Positions 37,924 to 46,476 of a DNA stretch of 64,000 bases are shown in pieces (positions within the stretch are counted from its first letter, which is position 1; each line of letters begins with the position of its first letter). The notes under the pieces were generated by a model. The model searched no databases. It saw nothing but the letters and a program-made list of their open reading frames with translations, and was not told where the DNA came from. This DNA is from Acinetobacter sp. YWS30-1 (GTDB taxonomy: Bacteria; Pseudomonadota; Gammaproteobacteria; Pseudomonadales; Moraxellaceae), in contig NZ_CP114606.1 in assembly GCF_033558715.1 (NCBI RefSeq), forward strand, positions 806,001 to 870,000, written 5' to 3'. The translations under genes and the position numbers were made by a program.

Positions 37924-38851
37924 TATAAAGCTTGCCTGGAAACAGTCGATCCCGAATTTCATTCCAGTTGGTCGACAGCCAGCAAATAAATGAACCTAAG
38001 GTGACCATCATCGTGCCGATCCAAAAGGTGTGGGATAGACTGGTATTCAGCACCCACATCGAAATGACAGACGAAAAGATCGGACTAAAATAAGATAACG
38101 CGACCAGCATTGCGATATTGCCCTGATTAATCCCGATATTCCAGGCTGCATAACCTAGGCCAGTCACGATCGAGACCAGCAACATATACAGCATAATATT
38201 CAAGTCAATATTAAGAAGTTGCGGCAGTTGTTCGTGATCTAACAGCAGCGTCTTGCTCCAGAGAACCACACTTACCATCGCGAAAAAGAACACGATCGGG
38301 TTATGTCCTTGGCTGTATTTTTTGGTAAATACACAATACAGCGACCATAAACTCGCTCCAATAAATGCCAAGATGTAACTGGTCGGATTGGCTTGAATGT
38401 TATGAATGACGGTTGCTAAATGAATATCGCCGTTGCCTGTCTGGATATAAAAAATACCTGCCAGACTAATACTAAGCCCCACCACCACCAAGCTATGAAA
38501 TTTTAGTTCATGAAATAAAATCAGCATGGCGATGGTCATACTGGGCCACAAATAATTCACCAGACTAATTTCAATGGCTTGCTGTGCAGTTTGTGCGAGT
38601 GCTACGGCATAGGCAAAGCAGATTTCATATACCAGAAATAATGCAGCTGCACTGAGCAGATAGAACTTGGGTATGGTTTTGAGTTTGGGAACGCCAAAAA
38701 CAGCCAGTAAGAGCAGGGTGCTTAAGCTATACATCATAAGTACAGCCAGATCAGGTCCAATACTAAAACTGATTTTTTTGAGTAATCCCACGATAGATGA
38801 CCACTGTAAAATGGCACTTAAGCCAATCAGCGTAGCGAGATTTTTCGACAT
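37916..38851 (-). CDS. yddG: Aromatic amino acid exporter (YddG-like, DMT/EamA family)
   Basis: The 311-residue inner-membrane protein has ten hydrophobic segments in two EamA halves. It matches the pattern of E. coli YddG closely: ATLIGLSAILQWS at the start, FLVYEICFAYA, then IEISLVNYLWPS and YAAWNIGINQGN in the second half. YddG exports aromatic amino acids and related compounds such as paraquat. The same substrates here are inferred from this likeness. It is a single gene. Confidence 0.85.
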   Translation of the reverse strand: MSKNLATLIGLSAILQWSSIVGLLKKISFSIGPDLAVLMMYSLSTLLLLAVFGVPKLKTIPKFYLLSAAALFLVYEICFAYAVALAQTAQQAIEISLVNYLWPSMTIAMLILFHELKFHSLVVVGLSISLAGIFYIQTGNGDIHLATVIHNIQANPTSYILAFIGASLWSLYCVFTKKYSQGHNPIVFFFAMVSVVLWSKTLLLDHEQLPQLLNIDLNIMLYMLLVSIVTGLGYAAWNIGINQGNIAMLVALSYFSPIFSSVISMWVLNTSLSHTFWIGTMMVTLGSFICWLSTNWNEIRDRLFPGKLYKT

Positions 38852-38960
38852 GATAAGGGCGGGATGGGAGAATGTGCAGATTGTATTCCTGTTGAGTGAT
38901 TTTCAATATGGGATAAACACGATTTTATGATCAAATTCAAAAAAATCGTTAACAACCGCT

Positions 38961-39170
38961 TTATGATTTGAATATCCCGATCATGAGTTTAATGATCCAG
39001 AAAATGGGTGTGAAAATTAGCTCGATACCATCGGAAAGGTTGGCAAGTTTGCTTTCTCTGGCTGTGTGCCTCCGTGGTTTGATGGGTTTGCGTTGTCTTG
39101 ACTGATATGCGCCAATGATGAATACAAGAATGATCAGGATAATGCTGAGTAAGATAATGTGATTTGGCAT
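38961..39170 (-). CDS. Small membrane protein
   Basis: The 69-residue protein has a strong N-terminal transmembrane helix (about residues 5-22), a basic middle (RQRKPIKPRRH) and a second hydrophobic stretch near the C-terminus. It is probably an inner-membrane protein of unknown role. Codon pattern and a clear hydrophobic/basic layout favour a real gene, but no family was recognised. Confidence 0.55.
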   Translation of the reverse strand: MPNHIILLSIILIILVFIIGAYQSRQRKPIKPRRHTARESKLANLSDGIELIFTPIFWIIKLMIGIFKS

Positions 39171-39255
39171 TTTTTTGTTTTTCTTCGGTTTGTTTTTGAT
39201 TTTATAGCATGAATTTAACCTTTCTCTAAGCCTCTCTAGTGCTTCATTTTAGAAA

Positions 39256-39365
39256 TACCTCTCCCTAACCCTCTCCTAAAAGGAGAGGGGATTATTCACT
39301 ATTAAATTAATGCAGTCATGAAATTATTTGATACTCCCTCTCCCTATGGGATGAGATACCGTCTT
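39256..39365. repeat. REP-like extragenic palindrome beside IS110 element
   Basis: CCCTCTCC pairs with GGAGAGGG around five bases (39269-39289), preceded by CTCTCCCTAACC. A second CTCCCTCTCCCT copy lies near 39345. On the far side of the IS110 transposase the motif GGGGGTGAGGGAGA appears near 40612. These look like parts of a dispersed palindromic repeat split by the element. Confidence 0.5.
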
Positions 39366-39387
39366 GGTAGTCAATCAGGTTTTGAGA

Positions 39388-40374
39388 TTATTCGACCACT
39401 AAATAATCTCTTTGATAGGCAGTCTGATGTTTTAAAACGCCATAACACAGATGTATAAGCTTGCGCATTGCAGCACCTAAAGCACACATTTTATTTTTAC
39501 CCTGGCTTAATAATCGTTGATATAAAGCTTCAATGTGTGGATTATATTTAATCGCTGTTAATGCCGACATATACAATACTGAGCGTATTTTACTGTCACC
39601 TGCTTTTGATAAGTGACTTTGCTTGTTGACTGAACTGCCAGACAACTGATGTACTGGAACCAAACCTACATATGCAGCAGCTTGACTTGCTTTTTCAAAC
39701 TTGTGCGAATGAAATAACCCCAACAGTAATAAGCCTGATCGTTCACCGATTGAAGGAATAGTTTGCAGTAATTTCAAATCCTGTTTCAATGTTGGATCTT
39801 GATCTATGTGATTATTTATTAACTTATCAATATGTTCAAGTTGCTGATTTAAATACTCAATATTCTCTTCAAGTAATTTAATCACAACAACGGAGGTATG
39901 AGTGGACTGCGCCTTTTCAAGTCGATTCTTTTCCTGCAATAGACTACCTAGATAGACATCTCGTCTGCCTAGTAAAGCTTTTAATAATCTGACATTTTCA
40001 GGTTCAGGCTGCCATATGATTAACTTTGCGGTGTAACCATAACGTGAAAGAGCTTCACTATCAGCTTTATCCGTTTTATTTAGCATGGACATGCCTTTGG
40101 CAAAGGCTCTTACTCGTGAAGGATTAGCCACACAAACCTTTACACCTGCATCATATAGATAATATCCCAAATTCTCGTGATAAACCGAAGTCGCTTCCAT
40201 GATTGCTGTCACTTGATCAGGTTCAATTTTAAGAGTGATGAGCCATTTGAGCAGACTGCCAAAGCCACTTTCTGTATTAGTAAATATTTTATTTTTTCTT
40301 TTTCCAGTCAAACCTTGAGGGAAAATGCAACAATCTATTTTGGTTTTACTGACATCAATACCTAGCATAATCAT
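39388..40374 (-). CDS. IS110-family transposase
   Basis: The 328-residue DEDD transposase has the N-terminal RuvC-like acidic residues in LGIDVSKTK, IMEATSVYHE and NKTDKADSEAL. It has the C-terminal Tnp20-type part with PSIGERSG, VPVHQLSGSS and LSKAGDSK, where a catalytic serine is expected. It looks intact. The exact ends of the element could not be fixed because IS110 elements lack clear inverted repeats; they probably lie near 39360 and 40610. Confidence 0.92.
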   Translation of the reverse strand: MIMLGIDVSKTKIDCCIFPQGLTGKRKNKIFTNTESGFGSLLKWLITLKIEPDQVTAIMEATSVYHENLGYYLYDAGVKVCVANPSRVRAFAKGMSMLNKTDKADSEALSRYGYTAKLIIWQPEPENVRLLKALLGRRDVYLGSLLQEKNRLEKAQSTHTSVVVIKLLEENIEYLNQQLEHIDKLINNHIDQDPTLKQDLKLLQTIPSIGERSGLLLLGLFHSHKFEKASQAAAYVGLVPVHQLSGSSVNKQSHLSKAGDSKIRSVLYMSALTAIKYNPHIEALYQRLLSQGKNKMCALGAAMRKLIHLCYGVLKHQTAYQRDYLVVE

Positions 40375-40600
40375 GGTGATATTCCTTGAGTTTAAGCTAT
40401 GATTTTTATCCCATTAACCATCATCTTACCTTGTGAATACAGCATCAAAGTGCTTAGTTACCGTTCAGAGTTGTATGAGGGATAAGGGCAAATTGTAGGT
40501 TTTATCTCAGGTTCAAATTTAAGATTTTAGCAGCACTCCAAACTCTACAATTTGCGTATAGTGGTAGCTAATCACTATATCAATCAAGATACAAGAAGCA
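40375..40600 (-). ncRNA. Candidate IS110 bridge-RNA region
   Basis: IS110-group elements carry a noncoding stretch before the transposase that makes the guide (bridge) RNA for target choice. Here about 225 noncoding bases lie upstream of the transposase, and only a few tens lie downstream, which is the IS110-group layout. An exact 11-bp inverted repeat (GCAAATTGTAG at 40488, CTACAATTTGC at 40545) lies in it. The RNA ends and guide loops were not resolved. Confidence 0.4.
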
Positions 40601-40626
40601 CTGCTTCGCAAGGGGGTGAGGGAGAA

Positions 40627-41232
40627 TTACAAAAAATCAGGATAAAACTTCTCAAACTCCGGATTTACAGCTTCACCCCGCAGCAAATTACCTTTTGGCT
40701 GAATATAACTATAAATTTCCCGCGTAGGCTGCTCGTGCCAGCCGATATTAAAAGCGCAAAGTTTTGGGAAAAATTGTAGGTGGCTATAGTTCAGGTTGTT
40801 ATGAATCCAATAAGCAAGTTGTTACCAGGTGGTTTGATCTTTTTCATACAGTTCTAGAAATGAAGGAATAACGATACACGCTGTTGCACCATAACCTTTT
40901 TCGTCTGGATAATCCCAAATATGGCTAGCAAAGTTTTTCTCGTTGCTGGCGCAGTTATGTCCTTTTTCATTACCAAGTTGGTTGACGCTTGGTGAGCGAT
41001 ACGCCGAGCGAATCGCAATACGTCCAAACTTTTCTTGTATAGGTTCGAGCAGTTGTTTGCACAGTTCTGTGCCTGTTCGAATGGCAATGTCAGGATAATC
41101 GGGAAAGTTGGGTACACCGTACCAATTAGCGATTTCGCTATACAGAAAGTCACGCATAAAGAAAGACTTTGAAAGTTGAATTCGTCCTAAGTCTTCGAGT
41201 TTAGCGATGGAGGATACTTTTTTGATGATCAT
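40627..41232 (-). pseudogene. Hypothetical protein gene with one in-frame stop
   Basis: The first frame gives 136 residues (start MIIKKVSSIAKLED, end DQTTW) and stops at TAA (40822-40824). The same frame then continues without a break for 64 sense codons (QLAYWIHNNL, then WHEQPTREIYS, to YPDFL) until 40627, and this part reads like normal protein. So one stop codon splits a protein of about 200 residues. The segment IAIRSAYRSP with HIWDYPDEKGYGA vaguely recalls M15/hedgehog-type peptidases, but this is only a suggestion. The gene ends next to the IS110 element. Confidence 0.75.
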
Positions 41233-41329
41233 GTTATTTTACGTTGAGAATTATCACTTGAATAAAGTTGGAAAGATTTTATAAATTAACATGTTATACC
41301 GTCATAATTAGAAAAGTGAGAGTTTTTCC

Positions 41330-42502
41330 TTGAAATTAGATGAAATACAGAAAAATATCGAAAAAATTTCAATAGAAAATTGGAATAAATCATTTGGTGG
41401 AACCGCTAGTTCAGAAATAGCAAATGAAATTGAAATTGATAATTCAATTGTCATGCGTGCTATGGAAGATTTAGTAGCTGCGAATTATGGGACTATCAAT
41501 GCAAATGTCGAATTGTCTCAAATATCAATAGACTCAGAAACGAGAGAATTTGAATTTACTCCGATTAAGGTGCATATATATTTTCCTTCAAAGCAGATGC
41601 TAGAAGAATTTTTTTACTCTAGTGATTTAGTTAGAAAAAGTATTCCAGAGTATAAGAAAAGATTATATCTAGGAGCTCATCAGTTATCACAGGTACTTTT
41701 TGATGAATCTGTATTAGCTCGATATTTTGATTATCCTGAATATTATGAACTCGATGATTCTAGATCAGGTGGGCATATCTATATTTGTTCTGAAGAAACA
41801 CCTGAAGAAAGATATATCCATGTTAGACATGGTAGAAAAGCATTAGCAAATGGAAAATCAGCCATTGTTGCCATATATAAAGATTTGGCTAACATGAGCG
41901 AATTTGAACAAAGATATTGGCATTCGCACGAGCTTAATATCCATGAATTAGATTTTCTCCCTAATGACGAAGCCTATGAAAAATTCTTTAATAGAAATTA
42001 TGAAGGTGCGTGGGTGAACTATACTGATGAATTATCAGATTTAACTAACAACTTAGAGTCATTAAACTCACTGTTTGAGAATAATATTTTTAATAAAGTA
42101 CAAAATATTTATTGCCGTCCTCCAGTCGAAAATACTCAAAAATCTTATTTTGATAGTTGTAGTGAACTCTTTAAATTAGTCGGACCAGATAATATTAATC
42201 AGAAAACTTTAAAAGATTTTCTTAGAAATAATAAAGATTGTTTAGATAAAGATTTTGTATATGAATCAGGACGAGATATTAGTAAGTTAGAGTTATTAGG
42301 ATTGTTTGAAGAAAAAATAGGATCTTCAAAAAAATTAACCAAAGCAGTACGTCTTTTGCAAAAAGATAGAACAGAAGCCGATCATAAAATCATTGAGTCT
42401 AAAATTGCTAGAGAAAACTTATCAGAACAGTTTTTTAATCATGTAGAAGAGATTAATGCCAACATTAAAGAAATTATTGAAAAAATAAAAAACCCGCTCT
42501 AA
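41330..42502 (+). CDS. Hypothetical protein of 390 residues
   Basis: The family was not recognised. The protein is acidic and soluble, without signal peptide or membrane helix. Residues about 1-80 look like an alpha/beta module, the middle has an IHVRHGRKALANGKSAIVAIYKD segment, and the C-terminal third is helical and probably coiled-coil (ENLSEQFFNHVEEIN). The start is TTG with GAGAG upstream. The DNA is more AT-rich than its neighbours and lies among IS elements, so it may be acquired. Its stop TAA lies in the loop of what was a terminator hairpin shared with gatB. Confidence 0.7.
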   Translation: MKLDEIQKNIEKISIENWNKSFGGTASSEIANEIEIDNSIVMRAMEDLVAANYGTINANVELSQISIDSETREFEFTPIKVHIYFPSKQMLEEFFYSSDLVRKSIPEYKKRLYLGAHQLSQVLFDESVLARYFDYPEYYELDDSRSGGHIYICSEETPEERYIHVRHGRKALANGKSAIVAIYKDLANMSEFEQRYWHSHELNIHELDFLPNDEAYEKFFNRNYEGAWVNYTDELSDLTNNLESLNSLFENNIFNKVQNIYCRPPVENTQKSYFDSCSELFKLVGPDNINQKTLKDFLRNNKDCLDKDFVYESGRDISKLELLGLFEEKIGSSKKLTKAVRLLQKDRTEADHKIIESKIARENLSEQFFNHVEEINANIKEIIEKIKNPL

Positions 42503-42506
42503 AGCG
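42496..42506. terminator. Left half of a bidirectional terminator split by an IS4 element
   Basis: GCTCTAAAGCG here is repeated exactly at 46439-46449. Joining the flanks without the IS restores AAAAAACCCGCT-CTAA-AGCGGGTTTTTT, a perfect 12-bp hairpin with a four-base loop and T-runs on both strands. It once ended both the gene at 41330 and gatB. Each side now keeps only part of the stem, so termination is probably lost or weak. Confidence 0.85.
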
Positions 42507-42519
42507 TAATGCCAGTCAG

Positions 42520-42699
42520 TTAAGAAATTGACTGGCATTTTCTTGGGTATTTCAGTGGTTTACCTTTCACAACTCTTGGGCAACTTCTAACCCTCCTCTC
42601 AGGCAAAACATACCTCCTAGATTTCTCCAGTAAACTTTCTAGATGTTTGGGTAAATTCCCTGCGGAGTCTAAAGAGTCGAATCTTAATATATTAAGGAT
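42520..42699 (-). pseudogene. IS4-family transposase, C-terminal fragment
   Basis: The last 57 residues (NILRFDSL to CQSIS) are separated from the rest by the IS66 element. The RSCPRVVKGK-x4-YPRK tail is typical of IS4-family transposases. Removing the IS66 and one copy of TTAAGGAT joins it in frame to IASIGIL of the larger fragment. Confidence 0.88.
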
Positions 42700-42785
42700 G
42701 TAAGCGTCCGCTGAACACACCTTATGAATTCATCCTATAAGCCTTAATTTAGTCCCCACTTAGAAACAAGTGGGGACTTAAATTT

Positions 42786-43169
42786 ATGACTACAAATCAT
42801 CAGACATCCATCGCATCTCTTGCGAAAAAACGAAGAACATACAGTGCTGAATTTAAACAGCAGATCGTTCAGGCTTGTAAAGCACCGGACGTTTCAATTG
42901 CTTCAGTCGCTTTGCAACATGGATTGAATACAAATCTTGTATCCAAATGGATTCGCTTAATTGATGCTAAGCCAGGGAGTGATCGCTCACCACTACCGAA
43001 TAAACCTGCATTTATTGCCTTATCTTGCTCTGCACCATTAGATCCTACTCCTACTGACATGTTAAAAGTTCAAATTACTTTACCCCACTCAAAAGCAGAA
43101 ATTGGCTTGAAATGGCAAGTATCAGAAATACCTGCCTTGGCAGAATTACTCAAGGTGCTGGCAACATGA
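42786..43169 (+). CDS. tnpA: IS66 accessory protein TnpA
   Basis: This 127-residue protein has an N-terminal helix-turn-helix (KRRTYSAEFKQQIVQAC and NTNLVSKWIRL) typical of IS66 OrfA/TnpA, which is needed for transposition. Its stop overlaps the tnpB start by ATGA. Confidence 0.88.
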   Translation: MTTNHQTSIASLAKKRRTYSAEFKQQIVQACKAPDVSIASVALQHGLNTNLVSKWIRLIDAKPGSDRSPLPNKPAFIALSCSAPLDPTPTDMLKVQITLPHSKAEIGLKWQVSEIPALAELLKVLAT

Positions 43170-43501
43170 TCCGTATCGATGAAATCTGGCTTTCTACCCA
43201 ACCTCTGGATATGCGAGCAGGGATGGATACTGTCATGGCTCAGGTGGTGAGAGCCTTTGGCTACATTAAACCGCATTGTGCTTACCTGTTCTGTAATAAA
43301 CGTGGCCATCGCATGAAAGTGCTGGTACATGATGGACTGGGCATCTGGCTGTGTGCCCGGCGGCTGGAACAGGGAAAATTCCACTGGGCTCAAGTTCACC
43401 AAGGTGAAACCGTGGCCCTCAGCCCGGAACAGTTACAGGCATTAATCCAAGGTTTGCCCTGGCAGAGAATTGGACGACAGCAGGTGGTGACGATGCTTTA
43501 A
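43166..43501 (+). CDS. tnpB: IS66 accessory protein TnpB
   Basis: TnpB of IS66 (IS66 Orf2) is a small basic protein required with TnpA and TnpC; it is unrelated to the Cas12-like TnpB nuclease. The start MIRIDEIWLS and the DMRAGMDT, CNKRGHRMKVL and DGLGIWLCARRLE segments are diagnostic. ATG 43166 overlaps the tnpA stop; the frame is open further upstream but that is not needed. It is 111 residues. Confidence 0.92.
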   Translation: MIRIDEIWLSTQPLDMRAGMDTVMAQVVRAFGYIKPHCAYLFCNKRGHRMKVLVHDGLGIWLCARRLEQGKFHWAQVHQGETVALSPEQLQALIQGLPWQRIGRQQVVTML

Positions 43502-43575
43502 ACCAGGCTGTTCCATTCTGCTATTCTCCAAACGTTCTATTTCATTCTTCTCATGACCTCAGGCATACTGCGGTC

Positions 43576-45201
43576 ATGAATACGCTGCCTGACTTAAGCC
43601 AACTGACCCATGAACAACTGCTGGAATTCACCAGGCAGTTGGCGATGCAGCATCAGTCTCTGGCACAATCAAACCAGCAATTAGATGCCAGAGTTCAACA
43701 TCTTGAAGTCACCAATCAGCAATTAGATTCTAAAGTTCAACATCTTTCTATTCTCAATCAAAAATACGAGCATGAACTGGCGCTGTTTAAACAGCATAAA
43801 TTCGGCAGTAAAAACGAACATCTCACCGCAAAACAAATCCATCTGTGGGACGAAGCGGTCGAAGAAGATATCGCAGCCGTTGATCTGGAATTAGAACGAT
43901 TAAATGCAGATAAAACCGATGCAGCGACACAGAAAGCCAAAACCAATAAACCTAAACGTCGACTGCTGCCAGATCATCTACACACCATCCGTATTGAGCA
44001 TGAACCTGCATCAACCCAATGCAGTTGTGGCTGCCAGTTACGTCGTATCGGCGAAGATATCAGTGAAAAACTGCATTTCAGACCGGCACAGTTCTACAAG
44101 GAACAGCATGTTCGTGGCAAATGGGTCTGTGATCAGTGTGACACCCTGACTCAGCAAGCGATGCCTGCCTATGTGATTGATAAAGGCATTGCTTCACCTG
44201 AACTGCTCAGCCATGTGCTGGTATCGAAGTATGCCGATCATTTGCCGCTGTACCGTCAGCGCCTGATCTATCAGCGGGCTGGCATTGATCTGTCCAGATC
44301 CACTTTATCTGACTGGATTGGTCGCTGCGGTGTGGAACTGGAGCCTCTGGCTAATGCCTTAAAAGAGGTGGTGCTGCAACAGCAGGTGCTGCATGCAGAT
44401 GAAACACCAGTCACCATTATGCGGATGGGTGAGAATGAGAAAAAACCGAAGAAAGGTTATGTCTGGGCCTATGCCACCACACAGTACAATCCAGTTCAGG
44501 CGGTGATCTATGACTTTCAGGATAGTCGTTCAGGTCAGCATGCTGAAGCGTTCCTGAAAGACTGGCAGGGCCATCTGGTCTGTGATGATTACAGCGGTTA
44601 TAAAGCACGCTTTAAATCAGGTCAGGTCATTGAGGTGGGCTGCATGGCGCATGCGCGTCGTAAATTCCATGAACTGCATGTGACCAAAAAAAGTCAGGTC
44701 GCTGAACAGGCATTAGTGCTGATTCAGAAACTGTATGCCATAGAAGCAGAACTCAGGAAAAAGACCGATGGTACAGCAGAACAGCGCCGCGAATACCGAC
44801 AACAGCATAGTCAACCGGTGATGCAACAACTGTATGAATGGCTCAACCAACATCAACTGACTGTGCCATCGAGTTCTCCAACCGCCAAGGCGATCAATTA
44901 CACTCTGAAGCGTTGGCCAGCTTTAAGCCGCTATCTGGATGATGGCAATCTACCGATTTGCAATAACTGGGTGGAAAACCAGATGCGCCCCTGGGCGTTG
45001 GGACGTAAGAACTGGTTATTTGCAGGTTCGCTGCGCAGCGGTCAGCGAGCAGCCAATATTATGACATTAATCCAGTCAGCAAAGCTGAATGGGCTGGATC
45101 CCTATGCCTATTTAAGTGATGTGCTGAAAAGGTTGCCGACACATAAAGTGACTCAGATTGAAGAATTGCTACCACACCGCTGGAAACCTAAATCGAATTA
45201 A
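43576..45201 (+). CDS. tnpC: IS66 transposase TnpC
   Basis: The 541-residue DDE transposase has a coiled-coil leader with repeated NQQLD segments (residues about 30-75), a zinc-finger-like region (CSCGCQLRRI, then CDQCD) and the catalytic part with HADETP, CDDYSGYK and NNWVENQMRPW. It appears intact and is the catalytic protein of the element. Confidence 0.95.
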   Translation: MNTLPDLSQLTHEQLLEFTRQLAMQHQSLAQSNQQLDARVQHLEVTNQQLDSKVQHLSILNQKYEHELALFKQHKFGSKNEHLTAKQIHLWDEAVEEDIAAVDLELERLNADKTDAATQKAKTNKPKRRLLPDHLHTIRIEHEPASTQCSCGCQLRRIGEDISEKLHFRPAQFYKEQHVRGKWVCDQCDTLTQQAMPAYVIDKGIASPELLSHVLVSKYADHLPLYRQRLIYQRAGIDLSRSTLSDWIGRCGVELEPLANALKEVVLQQQVLHADETPVTIMRMGENEKKPKKGYVWAYATTQYNPVQAVIYDFQDSRSGQHAEAFLKDWQGHLVCDDYSGYKARFKSGQVIEVGCMAHARRKFHELHVTKKSQVAEQALVLIQKLYAIEAELRKKTDGTAEQRREYRQQHSQPVMQQLYEWLNQHQLTVPSSSPTAKAINYTLKRWPALSRYLDDGNLPICNNWVENQMRPWALGRKNWLFAGSLRSGQRAANIMTLIQSAKLNGLDPYAYLSDVLKRLPTHKVTQIEELLPHRWKPKSN

Positions 45202-45232
45202 AAAATAGGCATGGGGTTCAGCGGACGCTTAC

Positions 45233-46395
45233 TTAAGGATGCCGATAGATGCAATATGAAAGCTGATTCTCAAAGGACTGACTTTTGCACGTTGAGCCAT
45301 ATATTTCATTTGTCTTCTTAGAATATTATAAGCAATGAAGACACCCCATAATTCTTGATAAATTAAATCAGGTTGCTTGCTCCTCAAATGCTTACTTTCC
45401 TGTAAATCACTTTTGATTTCTCGGTAACACATTTCTATTTCCCAGCGCTGAGCATAAAGCTTTGCTAAGGCTAGCAGTAGATATATCTTTGAATCTATTA
45501 ATGAAGTGATATAGTGTCTAATTTTTCCTGCCTGCTCAACTTCAATCAAACGCGCTTCCCAATAATCCCCTAATGTTGAATTCAGCTTCTTGGCTCTTGC
45601 TGATATTGGCATCCTGATATGAAAGTCATGCTGGGAATTACGCTTAATGATCTCATAGCGTAAATTATCTTTTGCGCGCATAAGCCAATGGCTTGCCTCT
45701 GCACGTGTTTGCCATCCTATTAGAAAATCAGCAGAAAAATAGGCTCGATCAAACAGAGTAATACTATGCGATGGAGGACATAATCGATTTGCCAGTGTAA
45801 GTTCACCTTGATCCATGCTACCTATTTGGGCATCAATGATTTCATGGGTGTTGGTATTCACCAGACAGGTTGCTCTCACTTGCGGATAAGGTGCTACCGC
45901 AGTTTTACCCTTAGATGAGCCAAAGTGTGCAAAATTCTCATCTGTATAAGGCATAGACCAAACCACCCCGTCAACAGCACATACACTAAGGCCATGAAAG
46001 TTTGAGTATTGCTGTTGGGATTCTTCAAACCAGGCTTGGCTGAGTAGAGAAAACAAGGCATTCAAGGGCTCTCGCCCTAAGCGTTGTCGTGCTTGTACTG
46101 CTGCACTGGGAACGCAATATTCTGTGGTACCAAACACAAGTTTTAGTTGCTCTACCACATACCCGATCGGTTGATCTCGAAACAGGGCAAGCCCAATCAC
46201 CAGCCATACCACATGTTCGGCAGGTAATTTTCTTCTCCTGATAGAAGCCTTACCTGTTTGACGCAGGCTCTCTTCAATCCAATTTAAATCAATGAATTCA
46301 CTGAAATGGCTAAGTGAAGGTAGAGAATGTTGAAGAGTACAATCTAAATTTTCAGATAAAGTCATAAAAAAATGAGCGTATTGGCATACACTCAT
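45233..46395 (-). pseudogene. IS4-family transposase, N-terminal and catalytic fragment
   Basis: About 387 residues remain, starting MSVCQYAHF (or at MTLSENLD ten codons later). Catalytic regions are visible: VCAVDGVVW, TLFDRAYFS and the IS4 signature YREIKSDLQ. Translation runs a codon into the IS66 terminal repeat and stops. Joined with the fragment at 42520-42699, the original protein would have about 444 residues. Confidence 0.9.
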
Positions 46396-46476
46396 TTTTA
46401 CTACATTTTTCTAATGTCTGCTTAACTGACTGGCATTAGCTCTAAAGCGGGTTTTTTATTCCAAAATTAATCAGTT

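Larger units (their letters stand above)
42700..45232 (+). mobile_element. IS66-family insertion sequence
   Basis: Terminal repeats GTAAGCGTCCGCTGAAC (42700) and its complement (45216-45232) bound a 2533-bp element. The exact 8-bp direct repeat TTAAGGAT lies on both sides (42692-42699 and 45233-45240), the usual IS66 duplication. It carries tnpA, tnpB and tnpC in order and looks complete. Confidence 0.95.
42507..46438 (-). mobile_element. IS4-family element, interrupted by an IS66 element
   Basis: Inverted repeats TAATGCCAGTCAGTTAAG (42507-42524) and its complement (46421-46438) bound the element. An exact 11-bp direct repeat, GCTCTAAAGCG, flanks it, a length expected for the IS4 group. Without the 2533-bp IS66 insert and its 8-bp duplication the element is 1391 bp. 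Its transposase gene is cut, so it cannot move on its own. Confidence 0.92.

Noticed and set aside
40552..40779. 75-codon + strand frame beside the IS110 element
   Set aside because: It is the reverse strand of the downstream half of the broken gene at 40627-41232, whose - strand frame reads like real protein.
43166..43501. RNA-guided TnpB nuclease
   Set aside because: The gene is the unrelated small IS66 accessory protein that shares only the name; no omega-RNA or RuvC domain is present.
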